Below are positions 1 to 5,569 of a stretch of 8,248 nucleotides of DNA, one piece after another. Location of the stretch: the NCBI GenBank assembly GCA_025355915.1, contig JANXYT010000497.1, positions 1 to 8,248 of the forward strand, written 5' to 3'. The stretch is from Holophagaceae bacterium. Lineage in GTDB: Bacteria > Acidobacteriota > Holophagae > Holophagales > Holophagaceae. Under the pieces are notes generated by a model, which was not told where the DNA came from, did no database searches, and saw only the letters and a program-made list of their open reading frames with translations. Both the position numbers and the translations under genes were made by a program. Numbering within the stretch: position 1 is the stretch's first letter; every line of letters starts with the position of its first letter.

Positions 1-134
1 ATCACCGGGATGCCGTCCTCGATGGGATAGAGCAGCCCGCAGCCCTGGCAATGCAGCCCGGTCGGCTTCTCCACCAGCTCGCCCTGGCAGGCGGGACAAC
101 AGAGGATCTCGAGGAGGCGGGGATCGATGGGCAT
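1..134 (-). CDS. Trm112-like zinc-ribbon protein (partial, C-terminus outside window)
   Basis: Reading from the ATG at 134 the product starts MPIDPRLLEILCCPACQGEL and continues to ...YPIEDGIPV before leaving the window. The 44 visible residues have the Trm112/UPF0434 pattern: an LLEILCCPxC motif (Cys12, Cys13, Cys16), a second CxxC pair (Cys29, Cys32) that would complete a zinc ribbon, and the family's YPIxDGIPV block. Full members are about 55-70 residues, so most of the protein is present. Family knowledge: in eukaryotes and archaea Trm112 stabilises partner methyltransferases; bacterial copies are mostly uncharacterised small cytosolic proteins. The start is set by the family N-terminus. 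No clear Shine-Dalgarno precedes it; the bases just upstream are a T/C run that borders a heptamer repeat. It is co-directional with glnK but may be a separate unit. Confidence 0.85.
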   Translation of the reverse strand, partial: MPIDPRLLEILCCPACQGELVEKPTGLHCQGCGLLYPIEDGIPV

Positions 135-141
135 GGGAAAA

Positions 142-172
142 AGCTATCAGCTGTCAGCCGTCAGCTGTCAGC
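142..172. repeat. Tandem heptamer repeat (AGCTRTC-type)
   Basis: Four consecutive 7-base units, AGCTATC, AGCTGTC, AGCCGTC and AGCTGTC, plus a trailing AGC fill most of the gap between glnK and the Trm112-like gene. CAGCTG palindromes recur inside, so the minus-strand transcript could fold CAGCTG against CAGCTG and then runs into TAGCTTTTT. This could make a weak terminator for the glnK operon, but the stem is short. Similar short heptamer arrays occur in intergenic DNA of many bacteria, and no function is claimed here. Confidence 0.7.
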
Positions 173-193
173 AAAAGCTGAGGAGGGGCAAAG

Positions 194-547
194 TCAGGGC
201 CCGATGGCGGCGCTCCCGGTTTCACCCGTCCGCACCCGGTAGCAGTCCTCAAGGTTCAGGACGAAGACCTTGCCATCGCCCAGGTGGCTCGGGTCGGACT
301 TGGCCGCCGCCATGATGGCTTCTACCGCGGGTTTGACATATTCCTCGTTCACCGCGATCTCCAGCTTGACCTTGGGGAGCAGGCGGACTAGGCCGATCTT
401 GTTGCCCCGGAACTGTTCGGCAAACCCCTTCTGGGTGCCGCAGCCGCGGACATCGGAGACCGTCATCAGGTAGATGTCCTTGGCCACCAAGGCGGCCTGG
501 ACCGCCTCGAATTTGTCCGGCCGGATGATGGCAATGATCATTTTCAT
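194..547 (-). CDS. glnK: PII-family nitrogen regulatory protein (GlnK-like, divergent)
   Basis: This 117-residue protein has the length and fold signature of PII: MKMIIAIIRPDKFEAVQAAL at the N-terminus, the MTVSDVRGCGTQKG block, LPKVKLEIAV after the T-loop, and GDGKVFVLNLE...YRVRTGE near the C-terminus. PII trimers sense ATP/ADP and 2-oxoglutarate, and GlnK plugs Amt channels with the T-loop arginine. That arginine (Arg47, in FRGNK) and Gln39 are present. Unusual points: the Tyr51 used for uridylylation is replaced (Ile51), the T-loop seems one residue longer than in E. coli GlnB, and the TGxxGDGK nucleotide-binding loop is changed to a longer SDPSHLGDGK. The start at 547 is preceded by GAGGAG six bases upstream. 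It lies 48 bp after amt, which supports an Amt-gating role. Uridylylation control is unlikely. Confidence 0.93.
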   Translation of the reverse strand: MKMIIAIIRPDKFEAVQAALVAKDIYLMTVSDVRGCGTQKGFAEQFRGNKIGLVRLLPKVKLEIAVNEEYVKPAVEAIMAAAKSDPSHLGDGKVFVLNLEDCYRVRTGETGSAAIGP

Positions 548-595
548 GGGTGACTCCTCGGACAGGGGGACGGAGGAAGCGGACTTATGGCCCGC

Positions 596-2272
596 TCACT
601 TCTTTCCGGCGACGGGCACCCTCAGGGGCGCGCCAGCGGGGGATGCCAGGGCCGAGATCACGTACTCGGGATAGGCCGAGATGCCGTGCTCGTGGATATC
701 CAGGCCATCGTGCTCGCCATCCTCCGAAAGTCGCAGGAGGCCCTTGGCATCAATGGCCACCATGACGGCGAAGGCGACCGCCAGCGTGGCCACGGTGACG
801 ATGGCGCTGCCGATGGCCTGGGCGGCCAGCACCTTGTATCCCCCACCGTAGAAGAGGCCCGTGAGCCTGTTCGACAGGTCGGGGGCGATGGGATCGCTGC
901 CGATGGCGGAAAACTGGCCACTGGCAAAGAGACCGAGGGAGAGAGTGCCCCAGATGCCATTGACCATGTGCACCGGTACCGCGCCGATGGGGTCATCGAT
1001 GCGCAGGTACTCCAGCAGGTCCACCGCCAGGATCACGATGACGCCGGCGATGGCGCCGATCATCACCGAACCAAAGGGGCTCACCCAGTAGCAGGGCGCC
1101 GTGATGGCCACCAGACCCGCCAGGAACCCGTTGGTGATGGAGCCCGGATCCCACTTCCCGGTGCGAAAGTAGATGTAGCAGACCGCGGTAAGGCCCGCAG
1201 CGCACGCCGCGAGGGTCGTGTTGGCGGCCACCCGGCCGATGCCTTCGAAATCCATGGCGGAGAGGGTGCTGCCGGGATTGAAGCCGTACCAGCCAAACCA
1301 GAGCAGCAGGCCGCCGCACACGGCGATGGTGAGGTCGTGGGGGGTCATGGGGCCACCCCCATCCCGCTTGAACTTGCGCCCGAGCCGGGGTCCCAGCACC
1401 ACGGCGCCCGCGAGGGCGACCGAACCGCCGATGGTGTGCACCACGGTCGAGCCGGCGAAATCGTGGAAGTTCATGCCCAGCGAAGGCAGAAATTTGCCCG
1501 CGCTGCCCATGGTGGCGAGGAAGCCGTCGGGCCCCCAGACCCAGTGGCCGATGATGGGATAGATGAAGCCGGACACGGCAAAGCTGTAGAGGATGTCACC
1601 GATGAAATCCGTGCGGCCGATCATGGCGCCGGAGGTGATGGTTGAGCAGGTGTCCGCGAAGGCGAACTGGAAGAGCCAGTGGGCCAGGATGGCCACACCA
1701 GTGGCTCCGTACGTCACCGGAGCGCCCTTGAGGAAGAACCAGTGGGTGCCGATGAAGCCGTTGCCTTCGCTGAACATGAACGCATAGCCGAAAGCCCAGA
1801 AGAGGATGCCGCACAGACAGGTATCGAAGACGCACTCCACCAGCACATTCACCGTCTCCCGCGAGCGGCAGAACCCCGCCTCGAGCATGACGAAACCCAC
1901 CTGCATCGCGAAGACCAGGAAGGCCGCGATCAGCGTCCAGACGGTATTGAGCGGGTTGACGATGTCCTTGGCGAGGACCACCGGTGGCGCCGGTGCTGGA
2001 GCCGGAGTTGGTGCGGCTGCCGCCGGTTCGGCGGCCGCGAGCGACGGAACTGGCGCCGATGCGGCGGTCGGCGTGTCCGCCCTGGCGGAAGTCCCCGTCA
2101 ACAGCACTGGAATGAGGAGCATCATGCCGAGCACCACGGCAAGACCGAGCACCTTTCCGGAGGCCAGCGTGAATCCATACCGGCGCCATTCGGGATCCTT
2201 CATCCGGTCGGTGAGCCTTGTGACTTTTTCCTTCAGAGAGAGCTGTTCTCCCCTGTGGGTGGTTCGTGCCAT
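596..2272 (-). CDS. amt: Ammonium transporter Amt, with long N-terminal extension
   Basis: The 558-residue inner-membrane protein carries the Amt hallmarks: the pore twin histidines His279 (in STVVHTIGG) and His435 (in VPVHMVNGIWG), Asp271 in the HDFAGST block, the LLWFGWYGFNPGS helix (about 323-335), and the cytosolic C-terminal EDGEHDGLDIHEHGISAY motif that docks PII. It is predicted to conduct ammonium/ammonia into the cell as a trimer. The Amt core starts near residue 99. Ahead of it are about 40 basic/polar residues, a hydrophobic segment (about 41-60) ending SARA-DT like a signal peptidase site, and an Ala/Pro-rich linker (about 67-98). The ATG at 2272 has GAGGAG about six bases upstream. 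It is 55 bp after the porin gene and 48 bp before glnK, so the three are probably co-transcribed. Confidence 0.95.
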   Translation of the reverse strand: MARTTHRGEQLSLKEKVTRLTDRMKDPEWRRYGFTLASGKVLGLAVVLGMMLLIPVLLTGTSARADTPTAASAPVPSLAAAEPAAAAPTPAPAPAPPVVLAKDIVNPLNTVWTLIAAFLVFAMQVGFVMLEAGFCRSRETVNVLVECVFDTCLCGILFWAFGYAFMFSEGNGFIGTHWFFLKGAPVTYGATGVAILAHWLFQFAFADTCSTITSGAMIGRTDFIGDILYSFAVSGFIYPIIGHWVWGPDGFLATMGSAGKFLPSLGMNFHDFAGSTVVHTIGGSVALAGAVVLGPRLGRKFKRDGGGPMTPHDLTIAVCGGLLLWFGWYGFNPGSTLSAMDFEGIGRVAANTTLAACAAGLTAVCYIYFRTGKWDPGSITNGFLAGLVAITAPCYWVSPFGSVMIGAIAGVIVILAVDLLEYLRIDDPIGAVPVHMVNGIWGTLSLGLFASGQFSAIGSDPIAPDLSNRLTGLFYGGGYKVLAAQAIGSAIVTVATLAVAFAVMVAIDAKGLLRLSEDGEHDGLDIHEHGISAYPEYVISALASPAGAPLRVPVAGKK

Positions 2273-2327
2273 AGCAGGCTCCTCGAGAAGAAGGGTCGAT
2301 TGCGCGGACGCGAGGTGATCGTTCGGC

Positions 2328-3245
2328 TCAGAAGACCTTGGCGATGGTGAAGGTCACACGGTCCTTGCCGATGTTCCGGCCGAAGGCGTTTTCGTAGACC
2401 GTGACGTCGTTGTCGGAGGCGCGGGACTTCGTGTCGGCCTGGGAGGCTCCGAGGGTGAGCGTGTAGCCCTTGATCTCCTTGGCGATGCCCGGCCTGTAGT
2501 CCGTGTAGCTGAACAGGGAGTTGTCTCCAGTCAAGGTGCTCCCATTGAGGAAGTAGCCAGGGTTCGCCTTGGTGGCGTAGGTGGTCTTGCCCCCGTGCAA
2601 CTGCACCGTCCAGCCGCTGTCGCCGAGCGGGATGGCCAGGGAGAGATCGACATAGGTTGTCCCGCCCGAGTTGTTGACCCCGAACGTGTTCGCGCTGATG
2701 ACCTGGGAATACTTCAGGCTGGCCCAGGAGTAGCCCAGGCCCAGATAGGCCTCGGTGGTCGCGGGATTCCTGTAGGCCCCGAGGTTGTCGTAGGTGCCCG
2801 GATAGAGGTAGCGGTAGAGGCCCACATCCAGGATCCAGTCCTTGGCGAAGCCCCACTTGTAACCGCCAAACAGATCCAGCTCCACGCCCGCGGAGTTCGC
2901 CTTGCCCGGGAAGTAAGGGGCGCCCACCCCGGCTGGCGACCCGAGGGACGTGGGAGCGCTGGCGATGCCCGCATTCTGATCCGTGAACCAGGAGATGTTG
3001 CTGAGGCTGGTGCTGAGGTAGAAACCCGCGGGATGCACCAGGTCCCATTCCGCCTGGACCGTGGGCTTGCCATCGGTCTGGGTGAGGCCGCGAAACAGGT
3101 ACTGGGTGCCGATGGTGGTCGATCCACTCAGGCCAAACCCCTGGATGGAAGGTGGGGGCGGTGGGGCGGGCGGTGCCCCTGGGCTCTGGGCCGCCAGATG
3201 GGCCGTCATGGCTGCGAGCACTGGAAGGGCCCTGAGAAGGTGCAT
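2328..3245 (-). CDS. TorF-family putative outer-membrane porin
   Basis: From the chosen start the protein has 305 residues. It has a signal peptide (MHLLRALPVLAAMTAHLAAQ), a Pro-rich spacer, then alternating aromatic/polar beta strands beginning SGSTTIGTQYLFRGLTQTDG, and a C-terminal ...FTIAKVF whose last Phe is typical of barrels inserted by the BAM machine. The YLFRGLTQTDGKPTVQ block matches the TorF/TIGR02001 family of putative porins, which I recall as often encoded beside amt and glnK. The substrate is not known; a role in passage of ammonium or small nitrogen compounds across the outer membrane is inferred only from context. An upstream in-frame ATG at 3305 would add 20 residues before the signal peptide. 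I prefer 3245 because it has TGGAG six bases upstream and gives a normal signal peptide. The 127 bp leader contains a GGGGC/GCCCC hairpin (3329-3345). Confidence 0.87.
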   Translation of the reverse strand: MHLLRALPVLAAMTAHLAAQSPGAPPAPPPPPSIQGFGLSGSTTIGTQYLFRGLTQTDGKPTVQAEWDLVHPAGFYLSTSLSNISWFTDQNAGIASAPTSLGSPAGVGAPYFPGKANSAGVELDLFGGYKWGFAKDWILDVGLYRYLYPGTYDNLGAYRNPATTEAYLGLGYSWASLKYSQVISANTFGVNNSGGTTYVDLSLAIPLGDSGWTVQLHGGKTTYATKANPGYFLNGSTLTGDNSLFSYTDYRPGIAKEIKGYTLTLGASQADTKSRASDNDVTVYENAFGRNIGKDRVTFTIAKVF

Positions 3246-3372
3246 GACGCGCTCCAGAGAGGGACAGGTCCGGGGTGGCACCACCGGACTCGGAAGAGGG
3301 GCCATGCGGCCGGGGTATGGCTAGCCTGGGGGCTTGGATAGCCCCTGGCGACATCGAGAAAGCGGGTGGAAC

Positions 3373-3657
3373 TCAGTGGTGGAGAGGGAACCCCGAAGCA
3401 AGGGGCCGGATTTCCGGTTCGGTAAGGTTCCGGACGCCCTGCCGGGCCTGGCTGCCAGCGGCGCGGGTAGGAATCAGCTGCTGGATGCCGCGGGGGGGAT
3501 CGACCTCCAGGAGCAGTGGCGAGATGGCCGCGAGGGCCACGACCACGGCGAGCGCCCGGTACAGGATTCGCCTGCGCATGGGAAAGCTGTCCGACGTCGC
3601 GCTGGGAATAGGCGCAACGAGGGCCCATGGCAGACGATGGGCGCTCCCAGTAGTCAT
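3373..3657 (-). CDS. Small hypothetical single-pass membrane protein
   Basis: I do not recognise this 94-residue ORF. It starts MTTGSAHRLPWALVAPIPSA and has basic residues (MRRR, about 27-30) followed by one hydrophobic segment (about 31-50, RALAVVVALAAISPLLLEV), then a polar tail rich in Arg and Pro. The start at 3657 has a strong GGAGG five bases upstream and lies about 52 bases after the predicted sigma-54 transcription start, so it would be the first gene of the porin-amt-glnK operon. Third codon positions through the middle are almost all G or C, as in real genes here. An alternative start at 3579 (MRRRILYRAL) gives a 68-residue protein with a positive-inside signal-anchor but a weaker ribosome site. 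It may instead be untranslated leader; the last 20 codons look less gene-like. Confidence 0.5.
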   Translation of the reverse strand: MTTGSAHRLPWALVAPIPSATSDSFPMRRRILYRALAVVVALAAISPLLLEVDPPRGIQQLIPTRAAGSQARQGVRNLTEPEIRPLASGFPLHH

Positions 3658-3719
3658 GGCGCCCTCCGCTGGTTGGGTTCCAGGGGGCCGACCATCGGCC
3701 CCTCATGCCCTAACCTATT

Positions 3720-3735
3720 GGCAGGGGTCATGCCG
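3720..3735 (-). promoter_or_regulatory. Sigma-54 (-24/-12) promoter of the porin-amt-glnK operon
   Basis: On the minus strand the sequence reads CGGCATGACCCCTGCC. It has the invariant GG and GC dinucleotides separated by ten bases and fits TGGCACG-N4-TTGC, with CATG for CACG and CTGC for TTGC. With the GC at -13/-12, transcription would begin near 3709, about 52 bases before the first ORF of the operon. Control of amt-glnK by sigma-54 is common under nitrogen limitation, and an EBP is encoded directly upstream. I saw no better -24/-12 match in the gaps just before the porin, amt or glnK. Confidence 0.7.
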
Positions 3736-3874
3736 ATCTGAGATTCGCCATGGGTAAATTTTTAATCACTGAAATAATTATATTTATATCAGTACGATCG
3801 ATGATGATTTGAGTATTATCCTAAACAAAAATGTAATAAAAATATTAATAAATTACATTTTTGTCAAACTTGAT
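3736..3874. other. AT-rich intergenic region between EBP gene and sigma-54 promoter
   Basis: This stretch is strongly A/T-rich, in sharp contrast to the genes on either side. It holds the paired dyads and an AT-rich spacer of about 90 bp between them and the -24 box, which could favour DNA looping. I saw no convincing match to the IHF consensus and no ORF. Confidence 0.6.
3825..3864. promoter_or_regulatory. Paired ACA-N4-TGT dyads: putative enhancer (UAS) of the sigma-54 operon
   Basis: Two dyads, ACAAAAATGT (3825-3834) and ACATTTTTGT (3855-3864), are separated by 20 bp and are mirror images; extended to 13 bases the arms (3825-3837 and 3852-3864) form a perfect inverted repeat. Each arm is itself a small palindrome (ACA-N4-TGT), as expected for an EBP dimer site. 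Their centres fall near -120 and -150 relative to the predicted start at 3709, the usual enhancer range. The same arrangement recurs before the EBP gene (5439-5478). Alternative: a weak terminator of the EBP gene, whose stop is about 11 bases away, but the stem is nearly all A/T with no proper U-tract. Confidence 0.6.
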
Positions 3875-5416
3875 TTATGAACTGCGGAACCGCTCGGGCT
3901 CCAGCCCGTACTTCTGCACCTTGTAGTTCAGGATCCGCTCCGTGGTCTGGAGCAGTCGCGCCGCGCGGGACCGGTTGCCCCGGGCCGATTTCAGGGCGTC
4001 CTGCAGCAGATCCCGCTCGAAGGCCGCCACGGCATCGCCCAACCCGGTCCCCGGAAGGGTGCCGGAGACCTCTGCGGTCTGCAGCGAGGGCGGCAGATGG
4101 TGGGCGTGGATCACCCCGCCTTCACAGACGAGGATGGCGCGCTCGATGGCGTTCTCCAATTCCCGCACGTTGCCGGGCCAGTGGTAGGCCACCAGCATGT
4201 CGATGGCCGAGGTGGAGATGCGCCGGACATCCTTGCCCTGGGCGACGGCGATCTTCTCCACGAAGTGGTCCGCCAACAAGAGAATGTCCGCCTGCCGCTC
4301 CCGCAGCGGCGGCATGAAGAGCTCGAAGACGTGCAGACGGTAATAGAGATCCTCGCGGAAGGTGCCCGCCTTCACCGCAGCCTCCAGATCCCGGTGGGTG
4401 GCGGCGATGAGGCGCACGTCCACCTTCACGGGCTGGACCCCGCCGAGCCGCTCGAACTCCCGCTCCTGGAGGACGCGCAGCAGTTTCACCTGGGTGGCGG
4501 GGGACAGTTCACCCACTTCGTCCAGGAACAGCGTGCCGCCGTGAGCCAGCTCGAACCGGCCCTTCTTCTGGTGGCGGGCGTCCGTGAACGCGCCGGGCTC
4601 GTACCCGAATAGCTCCGACTCGATGAGGTTTTCCGGAAGGGCGCCACAGCTCACCTTGATGAAGGGCTTCCCCGCTCGCGGTGAATTGTAGTGGAGGGCG
4701 TGGGCCGCCAGTTCCTTGCCGGTGCCCGATTCGCCCCGGATGAGCACGGTGGTGTTGCTGGGCGCGGCCTGGGCCACCGCCTCATACACCCGCTGCATGG
4801 CGTGGCTGTGCCCGATGAGGTGGCGCAGGTCGTAGCGCTCTCGCAGTTCCAGGCGCAGCTGCTGGTTCTCCTCGACGAGGCGCTGCCGGTCCGCGGCCAC
4901 CAGCCGGGCCACCTTCATGGCCAGGCCCACCATGGAGGCCGCGATCTGGAGCAGCTTGGTGTCCCGATCGAAATCGCGCAGGCGGTCGTAGGGCACGGTG
5001 AGGCAGAGGGTTCCCGCCGTCTTCTGGTCCAGGAAGATCGGCACGCAGAAGAAGGACAGCTCCGCCTTCTGGCGCTTCTGCTCCTTGAGCACGCCGGTCC
5101 GGTCCAAAAACAGCGGCTCCTGGCTCGCCTGGGGCAGCACGACGGCCTTCCCGCTCACCAGCACCCGGCCGTTGATGCCCTCGCCTGCCTTGTAGTGGGC
5201 CCGCTCCGTGGCCCGCGGCGACAGGCCCCGGGCGGCCTCGATGCGCAGCCCCTTCCCCTCGTCGTCCGCCAGCAGGATGGCGCCGTTCAAGGCCCCGAAG
5301 CCCTCCGCCAGGATCTCCAAGACCCGGGGCAGGGCCGCCCGGATATCCGAGGCGGCCAGGGCATGGCTCACCTCCAGCAGGGGCGCAAGGCGAAGGGCGT
5401 CCTCAGAGGTAGCCAT
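3875..5416 (-). CDS. Sigma-54-dependent enhancer-binding regulator, NifA/AnfA-like (GAF-AAA+-Fis HTH)
   Basis: This 513-residue activator has three parts. An N-terminal GAF domain (about 14-172) carries GEGINGRVLVSGK and a SFFCVPIF strand like those of NifA. The AAA+ domain (about 199-425) has Walker A GESGTGKE (228-235), Walker B LFLDE (296-300), sensor I AATHRD (338-343) and WPGNVREL (413-420). A Fis-type helix-turn-helix (about 480-504) reads NRSRAARLLQTTERILNYKV and resembles NifA/AnfA/VnfA. It should bind enhancers and use ATP to open sigma-54 promoters. The sigma-54 contact loop reads GAFTDA (275-280) rather than GAFTGA. No CxxxxC of oxygen-sensing NifA proteins is seen. The start at 5416 has CGGAG six bases upstream. 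It lies just upstream of the sigma-54 amt operon on the same strand, so that operon is its likely target; no nif genes are visible. Confidence 0.92.
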   Translation of the reverse strand: MATSEDALRLAPLLEVSHALAASDIRAALPRVLEILAEGFGALNGAILLADDEGKGLRIEAARGLSPRATERAHYKAGEGINGRVLVSGKAVVLPQASQEPLFLDRTGVLKEQKRQKAELSFFCVPIFLDQKTAGTLCLTVPYDRLRDFDRDTKLLQIAASMVGLAMKVARLVAADRQRLVEENQQLRLELRERYDLRHLIGHSHAMQRVYEAVAQAAPSNTTVLIRGESGTGKELAAHALHYNSPRAGKPFIKVSCGALPENLIESELFGYEPGAFTDARHQKKGRFELAHGGTLFLDEVGELSPATQVKLLRVLQEREFERLGGVQPVKVDVRLIAATHRDLEAAVKAGTFREDLYYRLHVFELFMPPLRERQADILLLADHFVEKIAVAQGKDVRRISTSAIDMLVAYHWPGNVRELENAIERAILVCEGGVIHAHHLPPSLQTAEVSGTLPGTGLGDAVAAFERDLLQDALKSARGNRSRAARLLQTTERILNYKVQKYGLEPERFRSS

Positions 5417-5438
5417 GGCAGCTCCGGTGGGAAATTCT

Positions 5439-5478
5439 ACAAAATTGTATCCAATCTTAAAACTATTGACAGTTTTGT
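5439..5478. promoter_or_regulatory. Second paired ACA-N4-TGT dyad element, upstream of the EBP gene
   Basis: ACAAAATTGT (5439-5448) and ACAGTTTTGT (5469-5478) form an inverted repeat (9 of 10 bases, 10 of 11 with the flanking T/A) with a 20 bp spacer. Dyad sequence, orientation and spacer length match the element at 3825-3864. With flanks the sites approach TAC-N6-GTA; as I recall, VnfA and AnfA recognise dyads of that general type. The element starts about 23 bp before the EBP start codon and overlaps its predicted promoter, so it is a likely autoregulatory operator. Confidence 0.6.
5444..5472 (-). promoter_or_regulatory. Predicted sigma-70 promoter of the EBP gene
   Basis: On the minus strand a -35-like CTGTCA (5472-5467; 4 of 6 to TTGACA) and a -10-like TACAAT (5449-5444; 5 of 6 to TATAAT) are separated by 17 bp, with the EBP start codon about 28 bases further on. 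The -35 lies mostly in one dyad and the -10 mostly in the other, so occupied dyads would block RNA polymerase. TAGAAT at about 5439-5434 is an alternative -10 with a poorer -35. Confidence 0.45.
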
Positions 5479-5506
5479 ATAACCAACCTTAGCCGAAGGT
5501 CGCTCC

Positions 5507-5569
5507 GCCGTTTCCGGTAAGGGTTGCCTCACCGGCCTGACCCGAGACCTCCCACCGGTTGGCAACGGC
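5507..5569. other. GC-rich imperfect hairpin in the divergent intergenic region
   Basis: GTTGCC (5523-5528) and ACCGG (5531-5535) pair with CCGGT (5555-5559) and GGCAAC (5561-5566), giving an 11 bp stem with a small internal bulge and a 19-base loop. GCCGTT (5507-5512) can alternatively pair with AACGGC (5564-5569). No run of T follows on either strand, and both neighbouring genes point away, so it is not a convergent-gene terminator. I could not match it to a riboswitch family I know. It could be a structured leader or small-RNA element, or a remnant repeat. Confidence 0.35.

Noticed and set aside
587..1645. 352-codon plus-strand open frame
   Set aside because: It lies antisense to the clearly recognisable Amt gene and its product is Gly/His/Asp-rich with no domain.
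2233..3354. 373-codon minus-strand open frame overlapping the porin
   Set aside because: It is the porin gene in another frame; its product is Pro/Arg/Gly/His-rich without a signal peptide or strands.
3825..3864. Rho-independent terminator of the EBP gene
   Set aside because: The 13 bp inverted repeat is nearly all A/T with a 14-base loop and no proper U-tract. Recurrence of the same spaced dyads upstream of the gene favours a protein-binding site, though a weak terminator role is not excluded.
3736..3874. Classical NifA upstream activator site TGT-N10-ACA
   Set aside because: I could not find a match with the 10-base spacing; the TGT and ACA between the dyads are 20 bases apart.
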